From JAICUY01 sp035708065 (lineage in GTDB: Bacteria; Chloroflexota; Limnocylindria; QHBO01), in the NCBI GenBank assembly GCA_035708065.1, contig DASSTC010000029.1, positions 11,412 through 75,411 of the forward strand: a stretch of 64,000 nt of DNA, read 5' to 3'. The translations under genes and the position numbers were made by a program. A model generated the notes under the pieces. That model did no database searches, was not told where the DNA came from, and was given only the letters and a program-made list of their open reading frames with translations. Shown one piece after another: positions 1-7,994 of the stretch (its first letter is position 1; every line of letters starts with the position of its first letter).

Positions 1-529
1 CGTTGAACTGGCCGGTCAGGCACAGGTCGGTGACGTAACCGGTGTCGAGGTGCACGCCGGGGCGCAGCTCGCATCGGCTGACGATCCCCTCCTGCTTCAT
101 GAGCGTGCGCAGCATCTGTGGCGCCTGGATCGGGACCCGGCCCTTCGAGCCGTTGGTCAGGTAGAAGTGCGGGCAGGTGTGGCGTCGCGGGCGGCCGTAG
201 CCGAGCGGCACGCCACGACGGCCGACGTGGACGGTGAGCGGCGGCTTCTCGATCCCAGCGAAGCGCTTCTCGGCGATGACGCAGCGACCGGGCTCGCACT
301 CCTTGTCGTTGTAGCAGCACGCGCGCTCCGGGCCGACACCCTCGACCGCCCACAGCTCCCAGCAGGGACGGCGCAGGATGAAGGCCGGGCACCGATAGCG
401 GATGGTGAGATCGCAGTTCTCGACCTCCCAGCACATCTGGCGTCGATCGGCCTCGCGGCGATCCGGCGCGAATGGATCGACGCCCTGGCGTCGATCGGTA
501 CCCCTCCGTCGCTCGGTCTTGATGATCAT
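1..529 (-). CDS. Cysteine-rich protein of unknown function, 3' end outside window
   Basis: I do not recognise this gene with certainty. It reads on the minus strand from an ATG at 529 to the window edge without a stop, giving at least 176 residues. The N-terminus is Arg/Asp rich (several DRR repeats), followed by a dense cysteine region: CWE near residue 33, a second CWE, then CCYN, a C-x4-C pair and GRC. Paired CW motifs are reminiscent of two-CW-domain proteins, and the cysteines could bind metal or an Fe-S cluster. A TACACT hexamer and a GGAGGG lie upstream, the latter unusually far (about 17 bases) from the ATG. The other reading frames here look like shadows because codon choice is worse and they lack motifs. 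Confidence 0.6.
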   Translation of the reverse strand, partial: MIIKTERRRGTDRRQGVDPFAPDRREADRRQMCWEVENCDLTIRYRCPAFILRRPCWELWAVEGVGPERACCYNDKECEPGRCVIAEKRFAGIEKPPLTVHVGRRGVPLGYGRPRRHTCPHFYLTNGSKGRVPIQAPQMLRTLMKQEGIVSRCELRPGVHLDTGYVTDLCLTGQFN

Positions 530-595
530 GGGCGCGCTGGTGAATTCCCTCCGTTCACGTCGCGGAGTGTAGCGGCGTCCGCCCGGCCATGAGCG

Positions 596-621
596 ATGCC
601 GGCCGTTGGGCCGGCCGGCAT
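596..621 (-). terminator. Hairpin downstream of trxA
   Basis: Perfect 9-base arms (ATGCCGGCC and its complement) around an 8-base loop lie about 20 bases past the thioredoxin stop. There is no clear T-run, so it may be a weak terminator or a stabilising 3' hairpin. Confidence 0.5.
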
Positions 622-641
622 GTGGCGAACGCGGCACGGAG

Positions 642-962
642 CTAGAGGAATCGGCTGAGGCGTTCCTCCATCGACTCCTGCGGCATGTAGCCGACCAAGC
701 GGGTCGCCTCCGTGCCATTCTTGAACAGGATCAGGGTGGGGATGCTGAAGATGCTGTAGCGCATCGCCAGCTGCTGGTTCTCGTCGGTGTTGACCTTGGC
801 GACGTGCAGCTTTTCTGCATGGCTCTCGCCGAAGCTCTCGACCACCGGCGACACCATGCGACATGGGCCGCACCACGGCGCCCAGAAGTCGACCAGCACC
901 GGCTTGTCGCTGCCGAGCACTTCGGCGTCGAAGCTCGTTTCGTCAACCGTTATCGGTGACAT
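642..962 (-). CDS. trxA: Thioredoxin
   Basis: A 106-residue cytoplasmic thioredoxin, the usual length for the family. The redox site WCGPC lies near residues 30-34, preceded by the conserved DFWAPW strand, and the cis-proline region reads SIPTL near residue 74. It reduces protein disulfides using electrons from thioredoxin reductase, which is not in this window. The ATG at 962 is the only good start; an AAGGAGG sits 16 bases upstream, further than ideal. A TATCAT hexamer at 1007-1012 gives a plausible promoter with a leader of roughly 40 bases. It is monocistronic, facing a hairpin at its 3' end. Confidence 0.95.
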   Translation of the reverse strand: MSPITVDETSFDAEVLGSDKPVLVDFWAPWCGPCRMVSPVVESFGESHAEKLHVAKVNTDENQQLAMRYSIFSIPTLILFKNGTEATRLVGYMPQESMEERLSRFL

Positions 963-1006
963 GGGTTGAAGTTCAGGACCTCCTTGAGGGTCAAAGGACG
1001 CTGGGC

Positions 1007-1012
1007 ATGATA
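1007..1012 (-). promoter_or_regulatory. Candidate -10 element of trxA
   Basis: TATCAT on the minus strand, directly abutting a copy of the iterated word GCATCGGTC (1013-1021) on its upstream side. No TTGACA-like -35 is evident. Confidence 0.45.
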
Positions 1013-1064
1013 GACCGATGCGCCCGCGGCCTCCTCCGAGCGGCCCTCACGGAAGGGCCGTTCC

Positions 1065-2690
1065 TCAGGTGGCGGTCGGTCCCGGGGTCGGCGTCGGTGG
1101 CTCAGGCGTCGGCGTGGGTGCGGGCGTGGGTGCCGGCGTGGGCTCAGGCGTGGGCTCAGGTGTCGGGCTGGGCGTCGGGCCGAGCGACAGCACGACGTCG
1201 ACCGGCGTGTCGGCCGGGACCGGGCTGCCGACGACCGGCGTCGTGCGAATGACCGTTCCCTCGGCGTCCGCGCTGTTCTCGCGGGTCACGTTGCCAAGCC
1301 GCAAGCCGGCTGCCTCGAGGTTCGCGCGGGCGGTCTGCAGGTCCTGGCCGATGATCGGCGGTACGTTGACATCGCCCTTCCCGCTGCTCGCGATGATCGT
1401 CACCGTGTCGCCGTCGGCGACTGTGCTGCCGGCCGGCGGATCGGTGCGGATCACGCGCCCCTCCTCGACGGTGTCGCTCGCCTCGGAGGGTCCGACCCTG
1501 ACCGTCAGCGACGGGCCGAGGCCGTTCAGCGCCTGGCGCGCCTCGGTGATCGTCTTGCCCTCGAGTGGCGGAATGGTCGCGGTCTGCGCCGATGGGCTCG
1601 GCGTGGTCGACGGTGAGCCGAGGCCGGAGAAGACCTGCGCGGCGAGGAAGCCGATCGTGCCGAGCAGCACGATCGCCAGCAGCGCCAGCAGCCAGATCCA
1701 CCACGGCTGCCCATCGCGACGGCGCTCGGTCATCACCGGCCGATACGGCGGCGGCGCGACCGGTGCCCGATCCGATGGCCGGGCGACCCGCGGCGGGACA
1801 TAGACCGTCGGCTCACCGCGCGGCGGCAGCGCGGCGACGGCCGCGGCCGGCACCTCGTCGGGCTGCTTCTGCCAGGCGCGCAGCGCCTCGGCGAACGATC
1901 CGGCATCCGGGAAGCGGCGTGAGGGGTCGCGCTCGAGTGCGCGCATCACCACCGCGACGAGTCCCGGCGGCAGCTCGGGGCGGTAGCGCGTTGGCGGCGG
2001 CGGCTCCTCGTTGAGCCGTTTGAGCGCCACGCCCGCCGCCGAGTCGCCCTCGAACGGGCGGCGCCCGGTGAGCATCTCGTAGAGCACGATGCCCAGCGAG
2101 TACACGTCGGAGGCGCCGGTGACCTCGTCGCCGCGCGCCTGCTCCGGGCTGAAGTAATGCACCGACCCGAGCGTCGTGCCGGTCACCGTCATCGACGTCT
2201 CGCTCACGGCCCGCGCGATGCCGAAGTCGGTGACCTTCACCTCGCCGTCGTCGGTGATCAGGATGTTGCCCGGCTTCACGTCACGGTGGACGATCCCGCG
2301 ACGGTGCGCCGCCTCGAGCGCCGAGGCGACGCCGACCGCCACGCGCACCGCGTCGTCGATCGACAGCGTGCCGCGGTCGCGCAGCAGCGTCGACAGGTCC
2401 TGGCCGTCGACCAGCTGCATGACGATGTACTGGCCGTCGTCCTCCGGATCGGTGCCGTAGTCGTAGACCGAGACGATGTTCGGGTGGGCAAGCGACCCGG
2501 CCGCGCGCGCCTCCTGCTTGAAGCGCGCGGCGAAGCCCGGATCGGTGGAGTACTGCGGGCGGAGGATCTTGACCGCGACCTCGCGGTCGAGCTGCTCGTC
2601 TACGGCGCGCCACAGCGTGGCCATGCCGCCTTCGCCCAGCGGGGCGATGAGGCGGTAGCGACCGCCGATCAGCCTGCCGATCATCTCCAC
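1065..2690 (-). CDS. pknB: Serine/threonine protein kinase with PASTA domains
   Basis: Membrane-anchored Hanks-type kinase of 541 residues. The kinase domain covers about residues 10-270: glycine loop LGEGGMA, Lys41 in AVKIL, catalytic Asp137 in HRDVKPGN and DFG at 154-156. A single membrane segment (WWIWLLALLAIVLLG...) lies around 325-350. Two extracellular PASTA repeats follow (about 370-505), which in this family bind muropeptides or lipid II. The C-terminus is a Pro/Thr repeat tail that creates the GGCGTGGGTG-like simple repeat in the DNA near 1085-1170. Family role: signalling for cell-wall growth and division; typical actinobacterial enzymes carry four PASTA units, here I see two. Start is GTG at 2690 or ATG at 2684; TAGACC lies just upstream. 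Confidence 0.93.
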   Translation of the reverse strand: MEMIGRLIGGRYRLIAPLGEGGMATLWRAVDEQLDREVAVKILRPQYSTDPGFAARFKQEARAAGSLAHPNIVSVYDYGTDPEDDGQYIVMQLVDGQDLSTLLRDRGTLSIDDAVRVAVGVASALEAAHRRGIVHRDVKPGNILITDDGEVKVTDFGIARAVSETSMTVTGTTLGSVHYFSPEQARGDEVTGASDVYSLGIVLYEMLTGRRPFEGDSAAGVALKRLNEEPPPPTRYRPELPPGLVAVVMRALERDPSRRFPDAGSFAEALRAWQKQPDEVPAAAVAALPPRGEPTVYVPPRVARPSDRAPVAPPPYRPVMTERRRDGQPWWIWLLALLAIVLLGTIGFLAAQVFSGLGSPSTTPSPSAQTATIPPLEGKTITEARQALNGLGPSLTVRVGPSEASDTVEEGRVIRTDPPAGSTVADGDTVTIIASSGKGDVNVPPIIGQDLQTARANLEAAGLRLGNVTRENSADAEGTVIRTTPVVGSPVPADTPVDVVLSLGPTPSPTPEPTPEPTPAPTPAPTPTPEPPTPTPGPTAT

Positions 2691-2768
2691 TCGGGTCTAT
2701 CCCTTCTTGACGCGCGGCGTCCCGGACGGGGCACAGGGTAACCGCCGAGCGGCCTCGCCGCCGTGCGT

Positions 2769-3641
2769 TTAGTCGCGGACGTCGAGGCTCCGGATGTAGG
2801 CGCGGAACTCGTCCGCGTCCTCCGAGTCGAGGCCGACGGCCACGTTCGCCTCGAGCCAGCCGATGCGCGTGCCGGCATCGTGCCGCACGCCCTCGAACTG
2901 GTAGCCGAAGACCGGCTGCTCCTGCATCAGCATCTTGATCGCATCGGTCAGCTGGATCTCACCACCCGCACCGCGCTGGGTCTGCTCGAGCATGTCGAAG
3001 ATCTTCGGGGTGAGGACGTACCGGCCGAGGACCGCCAGGTCCGAGGGCGCATCGGCGACCGCCGGCTTCTCGACGAGGTCGTTGATCTCGTACAGGCGGC
3101 CCTCGGAGTGGACCGTCTGGACGATGCCGTAGCGGGTGACCTCGTCGTGCGGGACGCGCTGGACCGCAACGACGCTGCCGCGGTGGTTGACGTGGGCGTC
3201 GATGAGCTGCTTGGTCACCGGCTCACCGCCGGGATTGAGCATCACGTCGTCCGACAGCAGGACCGCGAACGGCTCGTCACCGACCAGCTCCTTGGCCATG
3301 AGCACCGCGTGGCCCAGGCCGAGCTGCTCTTTCTGGTGGACGAAGGCGATCGGCCCGATCTCGCTGATGCGCCGAACCTGGCGCAGCATGTCGATGTCGC
3401 CGCGCTCCTCGAGCCATCGGTCGAGGGTCGGGTTGGAGTCGAAGTGGTCCTCGATGGCACTGCGTCCGGTGGCGATCACGATGATGATCTGCTCGATCCC
3501 CGATGCGACAGCCTCCTCGACGGCGTACTGGATGATCGGCTTGTCGACCAGTGGCAGGACCTCTTTGGGGATCGCCTTGGTCGCGGGGAGGAAGCGGGTA
3601 CCGAAGCCTGCGGCGGGCAGGACGGCTTTTCGGACGCGCAC
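2769..3641 (-). CDS. galU: UTP-glucose-1-phosphate uridylyltransferase
   Basis: 290-residue cytoplasmic nucleotidyltransferase that makes UDP-glucose from UTP and glucose-1-phosphate for cell-envelope polysaccharides and glycosylation. The nucleotide loop AAGFGTRFLPATKAIPKE at the N-terminus is diagnostic of bacterial GalU, as are LPLVDKPIIQYAVEEA and the later LLSDDV segment (metal and uracil contacts). Length matches the family. GTG at 3641 opens the frame; no strong ribosome binding site is seen. It is transcribed towards and separated by 78 bases from the PASTA kinase, and divergent from the gene at 3808. Confidence 0.95.
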   Translation of the reverse strand: MRVRKAVLPAAGFGTRFLPATKAIPKEVLPLVDKPIIQYAVEEAVASGIEQIIIVIATGRSAIEDHFDSNPTLDRWLEERGDIDMLRQVRRISEIGPIAFVHQKEQLGLGHAVLMAKELVGDEPFAVLLSDDVMLNPGGEPVTKQLIDAHVNHRGSVVAVQRVPHDEVTRYGIVQTVHSEGRLYEINDLVEKPAVADAPSDLAVLGRYVLTPKIFDMLEQTQRGAGGEIQLTDAIKMLMQEQPVFGYQFEGVRHDAGTRIGWLEANVAVGLDSEDADEFRAYIRSLDVRD

Positions 3642-3792
3642 GATGGTGATCAGTCTCCTAGCGTGTTGAGCGTGGGCGCAGCCGGTCTGATCGGCGTCAT
3701 TGCATGCGGCACGCCGCGTCGTTCCGGGACGCCTGCGGGGGATTGAAGTATACCAAGCAGGCCGGTTCGGGCCCCGCCGGCCGTCTGGACGC

Positions 3793-3798
3793 TAGAAT
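3793..3798 (+). promoter_or_regulatory. Candidate leaderless -10 element
   Basis: TAGAAT, nine bases before the ATG at 3808. Transcription would start at or within a few bases of the start codon. Confidence 0.5.
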
Positions 3799-3807
3799 CG
3801 GATACCG

Positions 3808-4299
3808 ATGCTCCAGTCGCTCAAGCGCACCTTCCTCGGCCCCAGCCGCGATCCGCGGATGCTGGCCTACATCAGCCGTCCGCTCCCGCGCGACCTGCCC
3901 GACGACGATGTCGTGGCGGCGCTCGATATCGCGTTCCGACACAACCCCGATCCGGGCTACCTCGTCGAGACGCTGCGGCCGGCGCTGCTCGAGGTGACCG
4001 GGCACGACTACGAGGTCCTGGACCGATCCGTCCGTGACGTGACCGGTGCCTTCACCAAGACGATGGTCATGATCCGCGACGGCGACATCGGCCTGTGGCC
4101 CGGCTTCGCGGCACGCTCCTACCCGCTCATCCGGCCGAGCGACAAGACGGCGGAGACGGCGACGGCCATCGCCGGAGCCGATGCGCCGCCACAGCGCAAG
4201 CCTGGCTGGGAGCCCCCTGCACCGACCACGCCGCAGGAGCGCGAGACGATCGAGCACAGCGCGCCGCTGGTCGGCGGGCCCGACGGCGAGCACCAGTAG
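3808..4299 (+). CDS. Hypothetical protein, 163 aa
   Basis: Not recognised. The 163-residue product has a compact, mixed alpha/beta looking first 115 residues (motifs such as GPSRDPRMLAYISRPLP and FTKTMVMIRDGDIGLWPGF) and a Pro/Glu-rich, probably disordered tail. No signal peptide or membrane segment is visible. The ATG lies inside a copy of the iterated word ACCGATGC and directly follows a TAGAAT hexamer, so a leaderless mRNA is likely; there is no Shine-Dalgarno. The zinc-ribbon gene starts 17 bases downstream, suggesting co-transcription. Confidence 0.75.
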   Translation: MLQSLKRTFLGPSRDPRMLAYISRPLPRDLPDDDVVAALDIAFRHNPDPGYLVETLRPALLEVTGHDYEVLDRSVRDVTGAFTKTMVMIRDGDIGLWPGFAARSYPLIRPSDKTAETATAIAGADAPPQRKPGWEPPAPTTPQERETIEHSAPLVGGPDGEHQ

Positions 4300-4316
4300 G
4301 CGGAACGAACAGCAGC

Positions 4317-4496
4317 ATGGCACGCCAGAACCTTCCGCGCGACCAGTGGCTCGAGATCGGCAGCGAATGCCCGCACTGCGGCGAACGGATCGGCGAGGAT
4401 CTCGTGTATTCGCTGCGCCCGATCCCCGAGGACCCGAAACTCGCCCTGCTCTACTGCGCGAACTGCGGTCGAAGGATCGAGATCAACTTCGTCTGA
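4317..4496 (+). CDS. Small zinc-ribbon protein, 59 aa
   Basis: A 59-residue protein with two Cys pairs, CPHCGE near residue 18 and CANCGR near residue 47, spaced as a classic zinc ribbon that would bind one Zn2+. It may be a nucleic-acid or protein adaptor; no specific function can be assigned. It follows the unknown gene by 17 bases and precedes tRNA-Glu, which is on the other strand. Confidence 0.75.
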   Translation: MARQNLPRDQWLEIGSECPHCGERIGEDLVYSLRPIPEDPKLALLYCANCGRRIEINFV

Positions 4497-4553
4497 CGCG
4501 ACGCGACCGACGTCAGCCTACGTGAATGCGGCCGCGCTTGGAGCCGGGCGGCG

Positions 4554-4630
4554 TGGTGCCCCCAAGGGGATTCGAACCCCTGATCTCCACCTTGAAAGGG
4601 TGGCGTCCTAGGCCTCTAGACGATGGGGGC
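4554..4630 (-). tRNA. tRNA-Glu (anticodon UUC)
   Basis: Minus-strand cloverleaf: 7-bp acceptor stem GCCCCCA/TGGGGGC, D-arm region TCTAGAGGCCTAGGA, anticodon stem CCACC/GGTGG with loop CTTTCAA giving anticodon TTC, and a T-arm with GGTTCGAATCC. Discriminator A and CCA appear to be encoded (4554-4557). UUC reads both GAA and GAG. Confidence 0.95.
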
Positions 4631-4650
4631 ATGAGCTCCGTCCGCGTCAG

Positions 4651-4656
4651 ATGCTA
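4651..4656 (-). promoter_or_regulatory. Candidate -10 element of tRNA-Glu
   Basis: TAGCAT on the minus strand about 20 bases before the mature 5' end. A copy of GCATCGGT (4667-4674) lies 10 bases further upstream. Confidence 0.4.
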
Positions 4657-4687
4657 CCAGCGCCGAACCGATGCCCCGGACCCATCG

Positions 4688-4999
4688 TCAGCCCAGGTAG
4701 AAGAGCAGCACCAGCATCACCGCGCCGGCCAGGGCACCGGCGGCCATCACGATCATCAGCCCGCCGGCCAGCGCGATGGCCACCGACCGGCCCGCATCGC
4801 CGCGTCGAGCGACGCGCTGCGACCAGATCCAGCCCTGCACGAACAGGAAGATGCCGATCGCGGTCGCCATGAGCGCCGACGCGAGCATGGCCAGCACCGA
4901 CAGGCTCGAGTTCGTGCCGAGCAGCGCCAGGGCGGAGAGTCCGCCGGCGATGAGCAGGCCGACGATGCCGATCACCAGGTTGCGCAGGAACGGATGCAT
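4688..4999 (-). CDS. Small multi-pass membrane protein, 103 aa
   Basis: Not assignable to a family. The 103-residue product has three hydrophobic segments (about residues 8-28, 34-56 and 73-100), with a short RVARRGDAGR loop before the third. It is therefore an integral membrane protein. A TAGAAT hexamer nine bases before the ATG and the absence of a Shine-Dalgarno suggest a leaderless mRNA. It stands alone between tRNA-Glu and the KGG stress protein. Confidence 0.7.
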   Translation of the reverse strand: MHPFLRNLVIGIVGLLIAGGLSALALLGTNSSLSVLAMLASALMATAIGIFLFVQGWIWSQRVARRGDAGRSVAIALAGGLMIVMAAGALAGAVMLVLLFYLG

Positions 5000-5008
5000 G
5001 AGCGCGCC

Positions 5009-5014
5009 ATTCTA
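5009..5014 (-). promoter_or_regulatory. Candidate leaderless -10 element
   Basis: TAGAAT on the minus strand, nine bases before the ATG at 4999. Confidence 0.5.
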
Positions 5015-5169
5015 GCCATGCAGCCGGGGCCCGCCGCACGGCGCATTCGGCCGGCGGCGAGACTGAGGAGGGTGCCGGCGCCTGCTTGCCCAGTCGCCGC
5101 GCGCCTGCTCTACGGGTACGCAACTTGCACCCGGCCGGCCAGTACCTGAGACGACTTTGGAGGCGCCTG

Positions 5170-5412
5170 ATGGCGGACACCGATAACGGCGGCATGAGCG
5201 TCCGCGAGGCGGGGCGCAAGGGCGGCAAGACGACGCGGCAGCGCTACGGCGCCGAGTTCTACCAGGAGATCGGCCAGAAGGGCGGCAAGACCGTCAGCGA
5301 GCGCTACTCGCACGAGCATTTCCAGAACATCGGTCGCAAGGGCGGACGCAAGGTCGCCGAGCTGATCGATCGCGCCAAGCGGATGGACGAGACCGGCAGC
5401 TCGTCGTCCTAG
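5170..5412 (+). CDS. KGG-repeat stress protein
   Basis: An 80-residue, highly hydrophilic protein carrying three KGG units (GRKGGKT, GQKGGKT and GRKGGRK), the hallmark of the KGG/Em-like family of general stress and desiccation proteins, which are largely disordered. Each unit is followed by an aromatic spacer such as RYGAEFYQEI or RYSHEHFQNI. The ATG at 5170 was chosen because GGAGG ends six bases upstream; a longer reading frame from 5086 would lack a ribosome binding site and adds an Arg-rich, unlikely N-terminus. No signal peptide. Confidence 0.85.
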   Translation: MADTDNGGMSVREAGRKGGKTTRQRYGAEFYQEIGQKGGKTVSERYSHEHFQNIGRKGGRKVAELIDRAKRMDETGSSSS

Positions 5413-5490
5413 GCGTCGATCACCTTCTTCCGCGAGCTGGACATGCGGCGGCGGCCGTCGCCCGGCCGATGCCACGGTCGAGCGGCTGGC

Positions 5491-5496
5491 TAGACT
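5491..5496 (+). promoter_or_regulatory. Candidate leaderless -10 element of the ligase gene
   Basis: TAGACT, six bases before the GTG at 5503. Confidence 0.5.
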
Positions 5497-5502
5497 CGAC
5501 TG

Positions 5503-7206
5503 GTGTCAAGCCGGTTTGCCTCGTTCGCCCGCACGGCCGATGCACTGGCCGCCACGACCTCCAAGCTGCGCAAGCGCGACCTGCTGGCGGCCTACCTGCG
5601 CGAGCTGCCGGCTGACGACCTGCCGGTCGCCGCGACCTTCTTCGCGGGGCGGCCACTTCCCGGGGCATCTGACCGGCTGGGCCTTGGCGGCATGCAGGGG
5701 TCGGCGGCACTGCTGGCGGCATCGGGCGCCAGCGAGCAGCAGCTCGGGCAGGCGTACCTGCGGCACTCCGACTTCGGCGATGCCGCGGCCGAGCTCATCG
5801 GCGAGGCTCGCGGAGCACCGCTCACCCTGCGCGACGTGGCGGACGGCTTCGCGGCGATGTCGGTGGCCGCCAACAGCGAGCAGCGGATCGGGCTGATGAC
5901 CGGGCTCTTCCAGCGTGCGACGCCGGCCGAGGCGCGCTATGTCGCGCGGATCGCCGGGCGCGAGCTGCGGATCGGGCTGCGCGAGGGACTGCTCGAGGAG
6001 GCGATCGCGGCCGCGTTCGAACGACCGATCGCCGACGTGCGTCGCGCGTTGATGCTCGTCGCGGAGCCGGGCGAGACGGCGACGCTCGCTCGCGAAGATC
6101 GACTGGACGAGGCAGCGCTGCACATCGGCCGCCCGATCCGCTTCATGCTCGCCACCCCGGTGGCCGACGCCGGCGAGGTGATGCGCCGCGTCGGCGGCGA
6201 GGCGTGGATCGAGGACAAGTACGACGGCATCCGCGCCCAGCTGCACCTGACGCGGGACGGCGCGCAGCTCTTCAGCCGGGACCTCAACGAGATCAGCGGG
6301 TCGTTCCCCGAGGTCATCGCCGCCGCGCAGGCGTTGGATCGTTCGCTGGTCATCGACGGCGAGCTCGTCCCGTGGAAGGAGGGCAGCGTCCTCGACTTCG
6401 CCTCACTCCAGACACGGCTCGGCAGGGTCAACCCGAGCGACCAGCTGATCGCCGGCGTGCCGGTGGCGCTCGTCGCCTTCGACCTGCTGCACCTCGACGG
6501 CGGGGACCTGCTCGACACGACGCTGCGGCGGCGCCGCCACGCGCTCGAGGCGCTGCAGCTCCCCGAGCGCACCGCTGAGCGGATCCTCTACTCGCATCTC
6601 GAGATGGCGCGCTCGGCGGCCGAGGTCGACGCACGCTTCGACGAGGCGCGGGAGCGCCGCAACGAGGGGCTGATGATCAAGGATCCCGCATCGGTCTATC
6701 AACCCGGACGGCGTGGGCTGGGCTGGCTCAAGCTCAAGCGCCCGCTGTCGACCCTCGACTGCGTGGTGGTCGGCGTCGAGTGGGGCCACGGCAAGCGCCG
6801 CGGCGTGCTGTCGGACTACACGTTCGCCGTGCGCGAGACCGATGGCGACCGGCTGCTGACCATCGGCAAGGCCTACACCGGCCTGACCGATGCCGAGATC
6901 GCCGAGATGACGTCGCGCTTCCAGGTGCTGACCGTGCGCGATTTCGGCCGGTACCGCTCGGTCGTGCCGGAGGTCGTGGTCGAGATCGCGTTCGACCGGA
7001 TCCAGCGCTCCGCGCGCCACAAGAGCGGATATGCCCTCCGCTTCCCGAGGATCGTGCGGATCCGGACCGACAAGGGACCGGCGGACATCGACGACCTGGC
7101 CGCGGTGGAGCGCGTCTTCGCGCAGCAGGCGTCCGGGCGGATCCTGCTCGCCACCGGCGCGCGTGGGGAGACCGAGCGCATCGCGGCGACCGGCGAGACG
7201 GAGTAG
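5503..7206 (+). CDS. ATP-dependent DNA ligase
   Basis: 567-residue ligase with an alpha-helical N-terminal DNA-binding domain (about 1-200), a nucleotidyltransferase domain and an OB fold. The nucleophile is Lys239 in motif I, EDKYDGIRAQ. Motif III-type IDGELV, motif IV DLLHLDG, motif V GLMIKDP and the WLKLKRP region are all intact, so it should be active. It seals nicks using ATP. Length and arrangement match the archaeal/actinobacterial single-chain family rather than LigD, as no polymerase or nuclease domain is present. Ku lies about 3.3 kb downstream, so this enzyme is a candidate end-joining ligase. GTG start, with TAGACT six bases upstream (leaderless). Confidence 0.93.
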   Translation: MSSRFASFARTADALAATTSKLRKRDLLAAYLRELPADDLPVAATFFAGRPLPGASDRLGLGGMQGSAALLAASGASEQQLGQAYLRHSDFGDAAAELIGEARGAPLTLRDVADGFAAMSVAANSEQRIGLMTGLFQRATPAEARYVARIAGRELRIGLREGLLEEAIAAAFERPIADVRRALMLVAEPGETATLAREDRLDEAALHIGRPIRFMLATPVADAGEVMRRVGGEAWIEDKYDGIRAQLHLTRDGAQLFSRDLNEISGSFPEVIAAAQALDRSLVIDGELVPWKEGSVLDFASLQTRLGRVNPSDQLIAGVPVALVAFDLLHLDGGDLLDTTLRRRRHALEALQLPERTAERILYSHLEMARSAAEVDARFDEARERRNEGLMIKDPASVYQPGRRGLGWLKLKRPLSTLDCVVVGVEWGHGKRRGVLSDYTFAVRETDGDRLLTIGKAYTGLTDAEIAEMTSRFQVLTVRDFGRYRSVVPEVVVEIAFDRIQRSARHKSGYALRFPRIVRIRTDKGPADIDDLAAVERVFAQQASGRILLATGARGETERIAATGETE

Positions 7207-7207
7207 C

Positions 7208-7213
7208 TACCAT
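7208..7213 (+). promoter_or_regulatory. Candidate leaderless -10 element
   Basis: TACCAT, seven bases before the ATG at 7221 and only a few bases past the ligase stop codon. Confidence 0.45.
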
Positions 7214-7220
7214 CACGCCC

Positions 7221-7994
7221 ATGACCGAGCTGCCCGAGCATGTCGTCCGCAACCGCGCCGCGTGGGACGCGAAGGCGCCCGAGTACGCCGGCCACGGCGA
7301 GCGCGCCTGGCGTGAGGAGGAGCCGAGCTGGGGCATCTTCGGCGTGCCCGAGTCGCAGCTCCACGTCCTGCCCGAGGCGCTCGACGGTCGGGACGCCATC
7401 GAGCTCGGCTGCGGGACGGCGTACGTGTCGGCCTGGCTGGCGCGCCGCGGCGCGCGTGTCGTCGGGATCGACAACAGCCCGCGCCAGCTCGAGACGGCGC
7501 GCCGGCTGCAGGCCGAGCACGGGATCGACTTCCCGCTGTTGCTCGGCAACGCCGAGGCGGTGCCGTACCCCGACGCCAGCTTCGACCTCGCGATCAGCGA
7601 GTACGGCGCCTGCCTGTGGGCCGATCCGCAGCGCTGGATCGCCGAGGCGTCGCGCCTGCTGCGTCCCGGCGGCGAGCTGATCTTTTTGACCAACGCAGCG
7701 CTGTGGATCGTGTGCGTGCCCGAAACGGACAACGAGGGACCGGTGGGCGACCGGCTGCTGCGGCCCTACTTCGGGATGTACCGCTTCGAATGGCCCGACG
7801 AAGACGGTGTCGAGTTCCATCTCGGCCACGGCGACTGGCTGCGGCTGCTCCGCGCCAACGGCTTCGAGGTGACCGACCTCATCGAGGTGCAGCCGCCCCA
7901 GGACGCGACGTCGAGCTTCGAGCTGACGACCATCGAGTGGGCGCGGCAGTGGCCGTGCGAGGAAATCTGGAAGGCAAGGAAGGTGGACCGATGA
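7221..7994 (+). CDS. Class I SAM-dependent methyltransferase
   Basis: 257-residue cytoplasmic protein with the methyltransferase-11 fold. Motif I is ELGCGTAYVSAWLARRGARVVGID (SAM-binding glycine loop and acidic end), then GNAEAVPYPDASFDLAIS and LLRPGGELIF. The substrate is unknown; ubiquinone/menaquinone-methyltransferase-like small-molecule enzymes share this layout. It has its own promoter-like TACCAT before the ATG, and its stop overlaps the next start (ATGA), so the pair is translationally coupled. Confidence 0.85.
   Translation: MTELPEHVVRNRAAWDAKAPEYAGHGERAWREEEPSWGIFGVPESQLHVLPEALDGRDAIELGCGTAYVSAWLARRGARVVGIDNSPRQLETARRLQAEHGIDFPLLLGNAEAVPYPDASFDLAISEYGACLWADPQRWIAEASRLLRPGGELIFLTNAALWIVCVPETDNEGPVGDRLLRPYFGMYRFEWPDEDGVEFHLGHGDWLRLLRANGFEVTDLIEVQPPQDATSSFELTTIEWARQWPCEEIWKARKVDR

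Noticed and set aside
1085..1170. GGCGTGGGTG-like simple repeats.
   Set aside because: They encode the Thr/Pro-rich tail of the PASTA kinase, so are explained by protein sequence. The similar stretches near 17130 and 17640 encode Pro/Ser linkers of a lipoprotein.
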